Source: Streptomyces sp. DvalAA-43
GTDB lineage: Bacteria; Actinomycetota; Actinomycetes; Streptomycetales; Streptomycetaceae
Reading direction: 5' to 3'
Length of the DNA stretch: 64,000 bases
NCBI RefSeq assembly: GCF_900091725.1
Contig: NZ_FMBW01000095.1
Location: forward strand, 1-64,000
A program made the position numbers and the translations under genes. Positions 38,429 to 47,712 of this stretch are shown here, in pieces. Each line of letters begins with the position of its first letter. Positions within the stretch are counted from its first letter, which is position 1. Under the pieces are notes generated by a model, which was not told the DNA's origin, ran no database searches, and saw only the letters and a program-made list of their open reading frames with translations.

Positions 38429-39019
38429 TCAGGCGGCGACGACGGGGTGGCCGCTCAGTGCGACTCCGGCTCGGCGCAGCTCGTCAACTGCGGTGCGTGT
38501 GGTGTCGGCGGCGACACCGGCGGTGTAGTCGAGCAGGACCCGTACCGTGAAGCCCGCGCGTACACCGTCCAAGGCGGTGGCTTTCACGCAGTGATCGGTT
38601 GCGATGCCGACGACATCGAGGTCGGTGACGTCACGGGCCTTGAGCCAGGCGGACAGTGTCGTGCCGTCCTGGGTGAAGCCTTCGAAACCGCTCTTCGATG
38701 CGGAGTGCGCGCCTTTGAACACGACCTCGTCGACGTGTCCGGATTCGACGGCGGGCGCGAAGTCCGGATGGAACTCGCCTCCCTCGCTGCCGACGACGCA
38801 ATGCACGGGGAACGATTCCTGGAAGTCCGGGTGGTCGGAGAAGTGGGCACCCGGGTCGATGTGGTGGTCACGGGTGGCGACGACGAAGGCGTACCGCTCG
38901 TCAGGGCGCCGGACCAGGTCGGCGATGGCCGCTGCCCGGTCCGCGCCGCCCTTCACCGGAACGCTGCCGCCTTCGCAGAAGTCCTTCTGCACATCGACGA
39001 TGATCAGTGCACGACGCAT
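38429..39019 (-). CDS. pncA: Nicotinamidase (isochorismatase fold)
   Basis: The 196-residue protein has the nicotinamidase layout: D9 in IIVDVQKDFCEGG, K102 in VFKGAHS, and the nucleophile C144 in IATDHCVKATAL; D51 with H53 in TRDHHIDPG and a later histidine fit the metal site. It hydrolyses nicotinamide to nicotinate for NAD salvage in the cytosol. It starts at the ATG at 39017-39019, just before the conserved MRRALIIVDVQ; the longer frame adds nothing conserved. It is monocistronic. Confidence 0.9.
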   Translation of the reverse strand: MRRALIIVDVQKDFCEGGSVPVKGGADRAAAIADLVRRPDERYAFVVATRDHHIDPGAHFSDHPDFQESFPVHCVVGSEGGEFHPDFAPAVESGHVDEVVFKGAHSASKSGFEGFTQDGTTLSAWLKARDVTDLDVVGIATDHCVKATALDGVRAGFTVRVLLDYTAGVAADTTRTAVDELRRAGVALSGHPVVAA

Positions 39020-39194
39020 GGAATGGGCCCTTTCCCTCGGATATGGCCAATCCCCCGATGGTCGCCTTTCCATGAGCGGGCGGGCTCGCCCCTCGCCGGT
39101 CGTTCACCCGACCGGCGAGGCACGCACGGCAATGAGGTGCAATGCACTCTCCTGTGCGGGGACGCTGGGCCGGAGCAGCCGGCCGCATCGAAAC

Positions 39195-39680
39195 ACTCAC
39201 GAGCAGTGGAGCTGTTCTCCTCGGATCTCCAGCGCACCCTGCGGACTGGCCGAGGAGGTGGCCGAACGGTTCGGTGTGAAGCCGGTACTGGATCGCAGGC
39301 TGCGGGAGAAGTCCTACGGTGGGGCAGGGGGGAAGGCCCCAGGAGCGGCTGGACCGGCGCTACGTCCCACCGCCGGCTGTCGGGGAACGGATGAACCACG
39401 ACGAGAGTGTGGCGGGTGCGGAGACCAAGGCCGTGTGTGCGCAGCGTATCCACGCAGCCATGGACGAGATCCTGCAGAGCCCTTGCGCACACCAGATCAT
39501 CGTGACGCACGGCGGTTCCCTGACGTTCGTCGTGGCGTCCTGGATCAGGATGCCGATCGAGTCGGCAGGTTCTGCCGGTTTCCGGGCGCCTTCAGACAGC
39601 ATCACCACACTGCGGGAGGACGACTTCTTCCACAACCGCCAAGTCGTCAGCCTCGGCGATACCCGCCATCTCCCCAGGTC
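39195..39680 (+). pseudogene. Histidine phosphatase family, frameshifted remnant
   Basis: Similarity is spread over three frames: VELFSSDLQRTLRT, then EEVAERFGVKPVLDRRLREK, then GRPQERLDRRYVPPPAVGER through HQIIVTHGGSLTFVVASWIR to HNRQVVSLGDTRHL. The C-terminal THGG histidine is present but the N-terminal RHG motif is missing. Single-base indels near 39252 and 39325 and loss of the 5' end make it non-functional. Confidence 0.7.
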
Positions 39681-39813
39681 CGGGCGATGTTCCGGCCTTC
39701 CCCGAGCCGGCCGAGCACCAGCAGATCCGGCCACACCGACGACCCGGAATCCGAGGGGTTCGCGGCGCGGGAGTCCTCCCGTACCCGCGAATCCCTCGGA
39801 TTCTGTTTCGGCG

Positions 39814-40830
39814 CTAGAAGGTCGCGGTCCGGTCTTGGCTGCGCGGGTCGGTCACCTGGTGCTCGGCGTAGACGCCCGCGCGCGACTCGCGGCGCCAGGG
39901 ACGCGCGTGGGTCACCGATTCGACGGCGGCCTCGGAACTGTCGTCAAGGTTCACCACTGCCACGGATGGCGTGCCGTCCGCGGGGCACCGCTCAATCCAG
40001 TCGCCGTTGGGTGCGATGACTCCGGACGGTGCGGTGGCGCTGTGCTGTGCGGGCACCGAGAAGCTGACCCAGTAGCTGTTGACCGCGGCGTGGCCCTGCG
40101 CTTGGGCGGAGGCGGCCCCCGGGGAGACACCGGTCGTGGAGAGCAGGACGCAGCCCACGTCCAGCTTCTCGTATTCGGCGAACAGCTCCGGGTAGTGGAT
40201 CTCCATGCCGATCAGGCAGCCGAAGCGCACACCGTCGACGTCGAAGGTCACCGGCGAGATGCCCGGCGAGTACATGTACGAGACCTTCGTCTTCGACAGC
40301 AGGCGCTCGTCGTATCGGGTGACGACCTCGCCGCGATCGGAGATGACGTAGAGGCTGTTGTGCGGGCGGTGCGGCCCGGTCAGACGGTGCACCGAGGCGA
40401 TCACCGTCCACAACCGCAGTTCGCGTGCCAACGCGGCGATCGCCGCCAGCTCCGACTGGAGCACGGGCCACTGGCACCGGTCCCAGTCCGCCGGGCCGAC
40501 CGCGTCCGGGCCGTCGACGGACAGGACAAGCTTGTTGGGAAAGCAGATCGCACCTTCCGGGAAGTGCACGATCCTCGCGCCCCGTGTGCCGGCCTCGCGC
40601 ATCAGCGCACGGACCTCACGGCCGCTTTCGCGCAACGCTTCAGCGTCTCGGGGGTCATCGCGTACGGGGGTCTGCGCCACGGCGAGCCGTACGCTCCTGG
40701 GGTCCCTTGCTTCCGGCATGACGTCTCCTGAGGGAGTCGGTCGGAAGTGCCGGAGGGCGGACGTGTAGGACTCGCCGGTCTTGGCGGCGCGGGCACGCAC
40801 CTGGTGCTTGAAGTTCCTACGGGCAGTCAT
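39814..40830 (-). CDS. Nitrilase-superfamily protein lacking the canonical catalytic cysteine
   Basis: This 338-residue carbon-nitrogen hydrolase-fold protein has E92 (FPEGAI) and K180 (LSKTKV), but at the nucleophile elbow reads FGCLIGMEIHYPE: the position of Cys in the usual GVLICYDLRFPE is G208, and a cysteine sits three residues earlier (C205). It may be inactive, use C205, or belong to a divergent branch. Residues 1-30 (MTARRNFKHQVRARAAKTGE then SYTSALRHF) form a separate small motif seen at the start of other actinobacterial proteins, so I keep the ATG at 40830 (GGAAGG upstream) rather than M38. It is monocistronic. Confidence 0.8.
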   Translation of the reverse strand: MTARRNFKHQVRARAAKTGESYTSALRHFRPTPSGDVMPEARDPRSVRLAVAQTPVRDDPRDAEALRESGREVRALMREAGTRGARIVHFPEGAICFPNKLVLSVDGPDAVGPADWDRCQWPVLQSELAAIAALARELRLWTVIASVHRLTGPHRPHNSLYVISDRGEVVTRYDERLLSKTKVSYMYSPGISPVTFDVDGVRFGCLIGMEIHYPELFAEYEKLDVGCVLLSTTGVSPGAASAQAQGHAAVNSYWVSFSVPAQHSATAPSGVIAPNGDWIERCPADGTPSVAVVNLDDSSEAAVESVTHARPWRRESRAGVYAEHQVTDPRSQDRTATF

Positions 40831-41277
40831 CTCGGCCTTCCACGCCCAGAGCGACCGTTCCCCAGCAACCTCGCCCGAGGCGATCGGGCTGCAATGACGA
40901 CCTGAGACGCTGGTCCCTTTGCCTCCGATGGGAGACCGTGCTGGGGACGGTCGCGGGAGGTTCGGCGTAGGCCACGCAGTTGGTCATCATGCCGTCGCCC
41001 GTGGGCGCCGTCAACATTCTTCAGCGGGGACGCCGGCGTCGGACATCCCCTGCTCTCCCTCGCCGCCGCAGGGGAGTGTTCGCCTCCGCTCCCCCACTCA
41101 TCTGCGCATACCAGGGTGGGGGTCCATCGTGCCGGCTGCAAGCCCCGGTGGTGTGGACTTCTCCGCTCTGGTCCCCGGGTCGGTCAATACGGGTGCCCGT
41201 GCTTCGGGCTCCGGTTCGCCAGTTCGCTGGTCGATAATCGTGTGCCGTGCCGGTCGGCGGAAGGGCAGACTTGCCGC
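40831..41277. other. Divergent intergenic region
   Basis: No supported gene. A minus-strand frame near 40817-40991 opens MMTNCVAYAEPPATVPSTV but I do not recognise it. The region should hold promoters for the nitrilase-like and TOPRIM genes. Confidence 0.4.
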
Positions 41278-41895
41278 ATGGCGGGCATGCAGGCTTTTCA
41301 GGACGCGCTCACTCGCTGGGCGGCCGGCGGTCCCGGCGCACCGGCGAGTGATCTGGCCGTACGGCTGGGGCTGCGGACGGCGGTGCTGTTGGAAGGACCG
41401 AGCGACCTCGCGGCTGTCGAAGTGCTGGCCGCACGCCGTGGCCGGGATCTCGCCGCCGAAGGGGTGTGTGTCGTGGCGATGGGCGGGGCCATGAGCGTCG
41501 GCCGCTACGCCGGTCTGCTCGGGCCGCCCGGTCTCGGCCTGCGGCTGAGGGGGCTGTGCGACATGGGCGAACAGAGCTTCTACGACCGGGGCCTGAAGCG
41601 GGCGCGGGCGCCGCACGAGGGCTTCTTCGTATGCGTGGCGGATCTGGAGGACGAGCTCATCCGCGCGCTGGGCACGGCACGGGTCGAGGAGATCATCGGG
41701 GCGGAGGGCGACCTGCGCGCCTGGCAGACCTTCCTGCGCCAGCCCGCGCAGGACGGTCGGCCCCGGCAACAGCAGTTGCGGCGCTTCCTCGGCACGAAGA
41801 AGGGCCGCAAGATCCGCTACGGCCGTCTCCTGGTGGAGAGCCTCGGCCCCGGCCAGGTACCGGCTCCGCTCGACGACCTCGTCACGAGCCTGTGA
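41278..41895 (+). CDS. TOPRIM-domain protein (OLD-nuclease-like, without ATPase domain)
   Basis: The 205-residue protein contains a TOPRIM fold: TAVLLEGPSDLAAVEVLAAR (about 36-55, conserved glutamate), VVAMGGAMSVGRYAGLLG and LRLRGLCDMGE (acidic strand), then FVCVADLEDELIRALG. This matches the C-terminal TOPRIM part of OLD-type nucleases, here as a stand-alone protein without the ABC ATPase domain. It may act on nucleic acid or nucleotides. The ATG at 41278 follows the pattern of the family start MxxxQAFxxALxxWA. There is no partner nearby. Confidence 0.75.
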   Translation: MAGMQAFQDALTRWAAGGPGAPASDLAVRLGLRTAVLLEGPSDLAAVEVLAARRGRDLAAEGVCVVAMGGAMSVGRYAGLLGPPGLGLRLRGLCDMGEQSFYDRGLKRARAPHEGFFVCVADLEDELIRALGTARVEEIIGAEGDLRAWQTFLRQPAQDGRPRQQQLRRFLGTKKGRKIRYGRLLVESLGPGQVPAPLDDLVTSL

Positions 41896-42108
41896 CCGGC
41901 GCGCACGAAGGCGCGGTCGCAGCCGCCTGGGACACTCTGTCCCGCCGTCCCGCCCGAGGTGGCCTGCAGGAGAGCTCCCTGGTCGGCTGACGCGCCGAGT
42001 GCGACGGTGCTGTGCGCCGAGGCGCGGCGCGGCTGCTGTCACCCCGGCCCGACCGAGGGACGCCCACCGCCGCCCTGTCCCGCTCGCCGCTCCTGCTCGT
42101 GCTCCTGC

Positions 42109-42634
42109 TCAGCCCGTACGAGGAGGACTTCTGCGCGCCGTGGCTGACAGGCAGTCGGCGATGGCGGCATGGCTCTGGGCCTCCTGCGCGTGAGCCAGGG
42201 CGACGCTTTCGCGACTCGCCAGGGTCGACAGCGCGGCCTCCGCCTTGATGCCCTCGTACCGGCCCAGCTCAGGGCACCCGGCACACGTCGCCGGCATCGT
42301 AAAGAAGCCATGCCCAGCGCTGCAGCGCCGGAGCCAGCGTGATCGCCACGCACAGGCCGACGACCAGCGAGTACGCGGCCCAATTCCGCATGTACGCGGA
42401 TCCGAGGCCAGGGTTTCCATGCCGGTAGTCGGTGGAAGCAGAAGACCAACGCGAGCAGTGTCACCCCGATGCCCCGATGTATGTGGCGAACCACTGCCAG
42501 GACCCCTGCGCGAGTGCGGCCGTCAGCACTCCGCCGAGTGCGATTCCGATCACCCCGGGCTGACCGGGGGTGGCCTGTCCCGAGCCCGTGGAGGCCGGTT
42601 GCCGGGCTTCCTGAGGGCTGGGGCGGTCGTCCAT
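42109..42634 (-). pseudogene. Decayed small membrane protein
   Basis: From the ATG at 42632-42634 (good GGGAGAG SD) the frame reads MDDRPSPQEARQPAS, then GVIGIALGGVLTAALAQGSW and stops after 57 codons at 42461. Beyond the stop, MRNWAAYSLVGLCVAITLAP (second hydrophobic segment) follows in frame up to another stop, and a helical tail (ELGRYEGIKAEAALSTLASR) lies in another frame to 42109. I infer a two-helix membrane protein broken by stops and a frame change. Its function is unknown. Confidence 0.5.
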
Positions 42635-42864
42635 GGTCTCTCCCGCATGGTTCGGAGGCCCTCAGCATCCGGGCACGACGCGCCCGGACCTGGCGCCATG
42701 CCGAACCTGCCCGGAAGTGCCGCCTGGTTGGCGGGGCTTCCGGGCAGGGCGCCGTCGCCGAAGAACGGCCGGGGGCCGGAACCGTTCGTACGCCGCCGCC
42801 CCGCCCCGGGCCCAGATCCAGGCCCCGGGCCGTCCCGGGTCTCCGAAGTGCAACGAGTGGTTCA

Positions 42865-43377
42865 TCACTCGTCGTCGATGCCCTCCACGTCGACCGGCCG
42901 TGTTCCGTCGAAGGTCACGAGGATTCCGTGCGGGTCCCCCAGACGGAACCTGCTCTCGGCGAAGCGGATCGCCCAGGTCCGGTCGGCCCACACCGTTGCT
43001 TCGGGAACGGCCAGTGGCAACTCCGGAAGGTCCAGCCAGCCCAGTTCCTCGGTCGTGAGCTCAAAGCACCGTTCCCGGAGCCGGATACGGCAGTACTCCA
43101 GGGCTTGATCGACCAAGGCATCGAAACGGCTCACAACAACGTGAGCGAGTTGGAGGGTGGACTCCTCCGGCGCGGCCGCCGGCTCGACGACCAGACTCAC
43201 CCCGGCCGGCTCCGTGCCCGCCGGACGCGGAAAACAGCCGGTCCAGCAGGCCAGCGACGGAGGGCTCTCCGTCCGTTCCAGCATGAGCCCGGCGACGAGC
43301 AGGGATGCGGGCAGCTCCGCGCCGACGCCGGGCTCTTCCGTACACGAGCCGGTCGATGACGCGCCGTTGTCAGACAT
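42865..43377 (-). CDS. Conserved hypothetical protein
   Basis: This acidic protein of 170 residues shows no motif I recognise. It has an even alternation of strands and helices, with LVDQALEYCRIRLRERCFEL and WADRTWAIRFAESRFRLGDP as the best-ordered stretches, and an acidic end (VDVEGIDDE). Size and charge would suit an immunity or DUF-type cytosolic protein, but nothing nearby supports a role. The start is the ATG at 43375-43377. Confidence 0.6.
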   Translation of the reverse strand: MSDNGASSTGSCTEEPGVGAELPASLLVAGLMLERTESPPSLACWTGCFPRPAGTEPAGVSLVVEPAAAPEESTLQLAHVVVSRFDALVDQALEYCRIRLRERCFELTTEELGWLDLPELPLAVPEATVWADRTWAIRFAESRFRLGDPHGILVTFDGTRPVDVEGIDDE

Positions 43378-43386
43378 TTGCACAGC

Positions 43387-43401
43387 CTAAGGGCTGTCCC
43401 G
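43387..43401 (+). repeat. 15-bp match to the MITE terminal repeat
   Basis: CTAAGGGCTGTCCCG is identical to the outer end of the MITE at 49063. It lies 10 bp before the start of the hypothetical gene at 42865-43377 and is part of a small hairpin (ACAGCC, TAAG, GGCTGT). It may be a solo end left by excision, or coincidence. Confidence 0.35.
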
Positions 43402-43453
43402 GTCATGGAGTTGACCCAAGGACTCAAAGGCGCGGAGACTCAAAGGATCAAGC

Positions 43454-44884
43454 TCAATCGGCCCGGCCTCCCGCCCACGGGTCGACCGGGGCGAGAACCC
43501 CGAGCCGGTCCTCGATCGCCTGGGCCGCGTCCAGGCACAGGTCCTCCCGGAACGCGCGGCCGACGATCTGCACCCCGGAAGGGAGCCCCTCGGCCATGCC
43601 GGTCGGTACGGCCACGCCGGGGACGCCCACGAAGCTGGTCACGGTGCACAGGCGCATTCCCGACCCGACCCGGTCCCTGCCCGGCCTGTCACGCGACTCC
43701 AGCCCCGGCCCGACCGGGGGCTCGGTGAACACCGGGCCGAGCAACAGCGGGTACTCGTCGAGGAATTCGGCCCATGAGCGGCGGATGTTCATCCAGGTTC
43801 CCATCACCTTCATCAGCTCGTCCGCGCTCACGGGCGGGGTCCGCTCCATCGTCATCCCGATGAATCGGTCCCCGCCCTTGCCGAGCAGTTTGCGTACCGC
43901 CGGCCAGTTCGGAGCGAACTCGGTCATGGTGATCCGGTCGTACGCGTCCAGGGCCTCGCCCATCCGCGGTACGTCCCGCACCTCGCGCACGTCGTATCCG
44001 GCGTCGCGGAGCGCATCGGCCGCGGTCTCGATGGCTCCGCGCACCGTCGGGTGGACGCCGTGCCCGCCGGGGTCCGCCACGACCGCGACCTTCAGCGGCC
44101 CGGCGAGCGGTTCGCCGTAGGCGGGCACCGGAACGGCCCGTGGGTCTCGCGGGTCCGTCCCGGCCAGCACCTCGTAGGCGAGCCGGAGATCGCCCACGCG
44201 CCGGGCCAGCGGGCCGTCGGTGACCAGTATCTGGGATGCCGGGCCCGGGTCGTCCGGCCCGAGAATGCGGTGGTCGGCGGGGAACCGGCCCGTGGACGGC
44301 TTCAGCCCGGCCACACCGCAGAACTGGGCCGGGATGCGCACCGACCCGCCGGAGTCGTTTCCGAGCCCCAGCGCCGCCATGCCGGTGGCGACGGCCACCG
44401 CGTCGCCTCCGCTGGTACCCCCCGGGGTCCGGCTGCTGTCCCACGGGTTGACCGTGTCTCCGAACAGCTCGCTGCGGGTGTGCATCCCCGCCAGGATCAG
44501 GGTGGGGATGTTGCTGTGTCCGATGGGGATGGCCCCGGCCGCGCGCAACCGTGCCACCGGGGGTGCGTCGGCCGGCGCCACCAGATCACGGAAGCGTTCC
44601 GTGCCGAACGTGGTCGGCACGCCTTCGACGGCGGTGCTCTCCTTCACCGTGAAGGGCACGCCCGCGAGTGGTCCGAGCGTTTCACCCGCGGCCCGCTGCC
44701 GGTCCATCCGTGCCGCGGCCCGGCGTGCGCGCTCCGCCAGGAGCTGCGTGACCGCGTTCACCCGCGGGTTGACCTCGGCGATGCGGTCCAGGTGGCTGTC
44801 GACCAGTTCGGCCGCTGACACTTCTGCGTTGCGCACAGCCTCCGCCTGCTCGGCGGCCGACATCTTCCACAGGGCGTCCTGCAT
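43454..44884 (-). CDS. Amidase-signature family amidase
   Basis: The 476-residue protein has the complete Ser-cisSer-Lys triad: K81 in PFTVKES, S158 in GGTSGGDA and S181 in GNDSGGSVRIPA. It hydrolyses carboxamides; the family spans acylamide hydrolases to GatA-like enzymes, and no GatB/GatC partner is present. A clear SD (GGAGAG) precedes the ATG at 44882-44884. It is divergent from a TetR gene across two palindromic operators, so it is probably induced by a substrate-like ligand. Confidence 0.9.
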   Translation of the reverse strand: MQDALWKMSAAEQAEAVRNAEVSAAELVDSHLDRIAEVNPRVNAVTQLLAERARRAAARMDRQRAAGETLGPLAGVPFTVKESTAVEGVPTTFGTERFRDLVAPADAPPVARLRAAGAIPIGHSNIPTLILAGMHTRSELFGDTVNPWDSSRTPGGTSGGDAVAVATGMAALGLGNDSGGSVRIPAQFCGVAGLKPSTGRFPADHRILGPDDPGPASQILVTDGPLARRVGDLRLAYEVLAGTDPRDPRAVPVPAYGEPLAGPLKVAVVADPGGHGVHPTVRGAIETAADALRDAGYDVREVRDVPRMGEALDAYDRITMTEFAPNWPAVRKLLGKGGDRFIGMTMERTPPVSADELMKVMGTWMNIRRSWAEFLDEYPLLLGPVFTEPPVGPGLESRDRPGRDRVGSGMRLCTVTSFVGVPGVAVPTGMAEGLPSGVQIVGRAFREDLCLDAAQAIEDRLGVLAPVDPWAGGRAD

Positions 44885-44908
44885 GGCCCTCTCTCCTCGC
44901 TCACGTAC

Positions 44909-44958
44909 CGATGCGCTTGCATCGAAACAGTACCCCTGGAACCGATACGAGCGCATCG
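44909..44958. promoter_or_regulatory. Two 16-bp palindromic TetR-type operators
   Basis: Site 1 (44909-44924) is CGATGC, GCTT, GCATCG, perfect. Site 2 (44943-44958) is CGATAC, GAGC, GCATCG, one mismatch. They start 34 bp apart within the 141-bp amidase/TetR intergenic region, and site 1 is 25 bp from the amidase start. Confidence 0.7.
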
Positions 44959-45025
44959 AATAAAGTGCACGGGAAAGCAGTGCGCTGTGAAGCAGAAGCG
45001 TTGTGAAACAGGAAGGCGGCCGGGC

Positions 45026-45670
45026 ATGCCCAGGCAGGTCGATCACATGAGCAGACGCCGCCTCATCGCCGAGGCCGTCTGCCGCCTCGCCGACGAACGC
45101 GGGCTGGAGGGCGTGACCCTTCGCGATGTCGCCGCCCGTGCGCAGGTGTCGATGGGCGCCGTTCAGCGTTGCTTCCGTACCAAGGAAGAAATGCTCGTGT
45201 TCGCCCTCGGGCACATCAGCGACAGGGTCAGCGAGCGCGTACGGGCCCGCCTCGTCAGGAGCCCGGCCCAGTCGGCCGCCACCGCCCTGGGACACGCGGC
45301 CGCCGAGATCTCACTACTCCGGGACGAGCACCGCGCCGAGGCCAGGGTCTGGCTCGCCTTCGTCGCGCAGGCGGCTGTCAGCCCGGCACTCGCACAAACG
45401 CTGAAGGCGAACTACGCAACCCTGCACGAGGCATTCACCCAGCTCATCGAGGAAGCCGGGGAAGACGCCGACCGCTCCGTTCCCTTCGATCCGCGCCTTG
45501 AGGCCCGCACCCTCCTCGCCCTGGCGGACGGCCTCACCACGCACGTCCTCATCGGCCACCTCACCCCGCAGGAGGCCCACGATGTCCTCCACGCCCATCT
45601 GTCCGGCCTCTGGGAGCAGCCGGTCCGGCCCTCTCACGCCGACTCGGACCCCACACGGCGGCATTCCTGA
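45026..45670 (+). CDS. TetR-family regulator
   Basis: The 214-residue protein has an N-terminal helix-turn-helix (RRRLIAEAVCRLADERGLEG then VTLRDVAARAQVSMGAVQRC, F, about 9-50) and a ligand-binding C-terminal domain (about 60-200). Start ATG 45026 follows AGGAAGG. It faces the amidase gene over two matching palindromes, so autorepression and repression of the amidase are the simplest reading. Confidence 0.9.
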   Translation: MPRQVDHMSRRRLIAEAVCRLADERGLEGVTLRDVAARAQVSMGAVQRCFRTKEEMLVFALGHISDRVSERVRARLVRSPAQSAATALGHAAAEISLLRDEHRAEARVWLAFVAQAAVSPALAQTLKANYATLHEAFTQLIEEAGEDADRSVPFDPRLEARTLLALADGLTTHVLIGHLTPQEAHDVLHAHLSGLWEQPVRPSHADSDPTRRHS

Positions 45671-45715
45671 ACACGCGCCCATGGCCCACCGTTCGCCCTG
45701 AAGAACGGCCGTCGG

Positions 45716-46672
45716 TCAGTGCCGGCCTCCGCGATGAGCTCCGCCTCGTGTGCCGAGCCGGTGGTCGAGTGCGACGCCGACGTCGGGGCAGTTCTTGCGG
45801 ATGACGTCGAGGAAGGCGTTCAGCGCCGGGGAGCGGTCCTGCGCGGCGAAGGACAGGACCAGATCGGGCAGCGGAGTACGAGGGGCCACCTCGCAGAACC
45901 ACGTGCCCGCCCGCGGTGCCGACAGCATGCGCGAGGGCCCCAGGCCGACGCCCATCCCGCAGGCGGCAAGCCCGATGATGGTGTGCACGTCCCTCGCGAC
46001 GGTCGCGCCGGAGAGGGCCGGGGAGTCCTTTCCCAACAGCGCGCGCAGCCCGGTGATGACGGCGGGTTCGTCCTCGCCGGACGCCACGATCAGCGGCTGC
46101 CGCCGCAACTGCTCCACACTCACCGACGGTTGTCCCGCATAGGGGTGGCTGCTGCTCACGACCGCGATGAGGTGGTCGTGGCCGATCGGGACGGACACCA
46201 ATCGCTCGACGCCGACGCCCTGCGGCGGGCCGAGGGTGATCGCCACGTCCAGGTCACCGGCGACCAGGACAGATGTGCTGCAGCTGGTCGCCATCTCGTG
46301 GAGTTCAAGTTGCACGTCGGGCCGTTCGCGGCCGAACCGGCAGAGGACGTCCGGCAGGGGTTCCAGCAGAGCCGAGGCGATGAACCCGAGGCGCAGTCGG
46401 CCCGTCTCGCCGCGTGCGGCCCGTGCCGCGTCGACCGAGGCCGCCGCGATCTCGTCGAGCGCTCTGCGGGCGCGGGCGAGGAAGGCCGTACCCGCCGCCG
46501 TCGGGAACACTCCCCGCCGGGTGCGGTCGAACAACCGGGCACCCACCTCGCGTTCGAGATCGGCGATCTGCTTGGACAGCGGAGGCTGCGCAATGCCGAG
46601 GGCGCCTGCCGCCCGGCCGAAGTGCGCGTGCTCCGCCAGGGCCAGCGCGTACCGCAGGTGTCGCGCTTCCAT
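45716..46672 (-). CDS. LysR-family regulator
   Basis: The 318-residue protein has the LysR helix-turn-helix (LRYALALAEHAHFGRAAGAL then GIAQPPLSKQIADLEREVGA) at residues 6-45 and a periplasmic-binding-like effector domain from about residue 90 (GRLRLGFIASALLEPLPDVL). It probably controls the divergent alpha/beta hydrolase gene, as LysR regulators often control the adjacent divergent gene. A candidate binding site lies between them. Confidence 0.92.
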   Translation of the reverse strand: MEARHLRYALALAEHAHFGRAAGALGIAQPPLSKQIADLEREVGARLFDRTRRGVFPTAAGTAFLARARRALDEIAAASVDAARAARGETGRLRLGFIASALLEPLPDVLCRFGRERPDVQLELHEMATSCSTSVLVAGDLDVAITLGPPQGVGVERLVSVPIGHDHLIAVVSSSHPYAGQPSVSVEQLRRQPLIVASGEDEPAVITGLRALLGKDSPALSGATVARDVHTIIGLAACGMGVGLGPSRMLSAPRAGTWFCEVAPRTPLPDLVLSFAAQDRSPALNAFLDVIRKNCPDVGVALDHRLGTRGGAHRGGRH

Positions 46673-46684
46673 GTCGGCCTCCCG

Positions 46685-46705
46685 GCGATATCTCCGGAGT
46701 ATCGC
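46685..46705. promoter_or_regulatory. Putative LysR-binding dyad
   Basis: GCGATA (46685-46690) and TATCGC (46700-46705) are inverted around TCTCCGGAG. The site lies 12 bp before the LysR start and 60 bp before the hydrolase start, in line with a T-N11-A type box. Confidence 0.5.
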
Positions 46706-46764
46706 GGATCAGTGTGTCAGATCTTTCACTGTATGGCCGGGGCCGGGTCACGTGGAATGCAGCC

Positions 46765-47610
46765 ATGACTGAACTCTCCCCTGTCGACACCGTCTTCGTC
46801 TTCGTGCACGGGGCCTGGCACAGCTCCGGACAGTGGGCGGCGACGCAGCGGGCACTCGCCGGGCGCGGCGCCGCGAGCGTGGCCGTCGACCTGCCGGGGC
46901 ACGGCTTCGACGCGCCGCTGCCCAGCGGATATCTGCTACCCGGCCAGCCGGGCCTGCTGACCGAGCAGTCCCCGCTCGCCTCCGTGACGATGGACGACTG
47001 TGCCGAGGTGGTTCTGGACACGCTGCGTCAGGTCCGCCGTTACCGCAGTGTCGTGCTCGTCGCGCACAGCGCGGGCGGCGGGCCCGCGTCGCTGGCCGCC
47101 GAGCGGGCGCCCGAGCTCGTCGACGCGATCGTCTACCTGTCGGCGTTCGTCCCCGCCGGGCGGCCACGGTTCGTGGACTACCTCGGCTCCCTCGAGAACG
47201 CCACCGCCCGGGGACAGGGCCTCCATCTCGGCGACCCCGAGGCGCTGGGTGCCATCCGGATCAACCCGCTCTCACCGGATCCCGCCTACGTCGAGGAACT
47301 GCGGCAGACGCACTACCAGGACACCCCGACGGAGCGCTTCGGCCGCTGGCGCTCGGCGCTGAGCACGGACCTCCCGCTGGCGATCCCCACCACACCGGTC
47401 GTCGTGACCTCCTCGCGGTGGGGACGGATTCCACGGATCTTCCTGCGCTGCGCGGACGACCAAGCGCTGACGCCGCCCGTGCAGGACCTGATGATCGCGG
47501 AAGCCGACCGGGCCGTGCCCGAGCACCCGTTCACGGTACGGACCCTCCCGGGCAGCCACAGCCCGTTCGCCGCCCGCCCCCATGAGCTCGCCGCTGCTCT
47601 GCTGCCATGA
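46765..47610 (+). CDS. Alpha/beta hydrolase
   Basis: The 281-residue protein has HGAWHSSGQW (oxyanion region, about 15-24), DLPGHGFDAP, the nucleophile elbow VLVAHSAGGGPASLAAER with Ser near 105, acid in LRCADDQALT, and a C-terminal LPGSHSPFAARPHELAAAL carrying the catalytic histidine. This is the salicylate-esterase/hydroxynitrile-lyase-like branch. The substrate is unknown. The ATG at 46765 is chosen because it directly precedes the conserved VFVHGAWH. Confidence 0.88.
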   Translation: MTELSPVDTVFVFVHGAWHSSGQWAATQRALAGRGAASVAVDLPGHGFDAPLPSGYLLPGQPGLLTEQSPLASVTMDDCAEVVLDTLRQVRRYRSVVLVAHSAGGGPASLAAERAPELVDAIVYLSAFVPAGRPRFVDYLGSLENATARGQGLHLGDPEALGAIRINPLSPDPAYVEELRQTHYQDTPTERFGRWRSALSTDLPLAIPTTPVVVTSSRWGRIPRIFLRCADDQALTPPVQDLMIAEADRAVPEHPFTVRTLPGSHSPFAARPHELAAALLP

Positions 47611-47629
47611 GCGGCGGACACTTCGTACC

Positions 47630-47663
47630 GCCGGTGGTGCGCCCGGCGCGGGGCACCACCGGC
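47630..47663. terminator. Hairpin between convergent genes
   Basis: GCCGGTGGTGC (47630-47640) pairs perfectly with GCACCACCGGC (47653-47663) around a 12-nt loop. It lies between the hydrolase end (47610) and the GlxA-type gene end (47713), a usual place for a bidirectional terminator. There is no U-run. Confidence 0.5.
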
Positions 47664-47712
47664 TGCCGGCCGCCGCGAGTTCGCCGCCGTAGCCGGTTGA
47701 ACCGGTGCGGTG

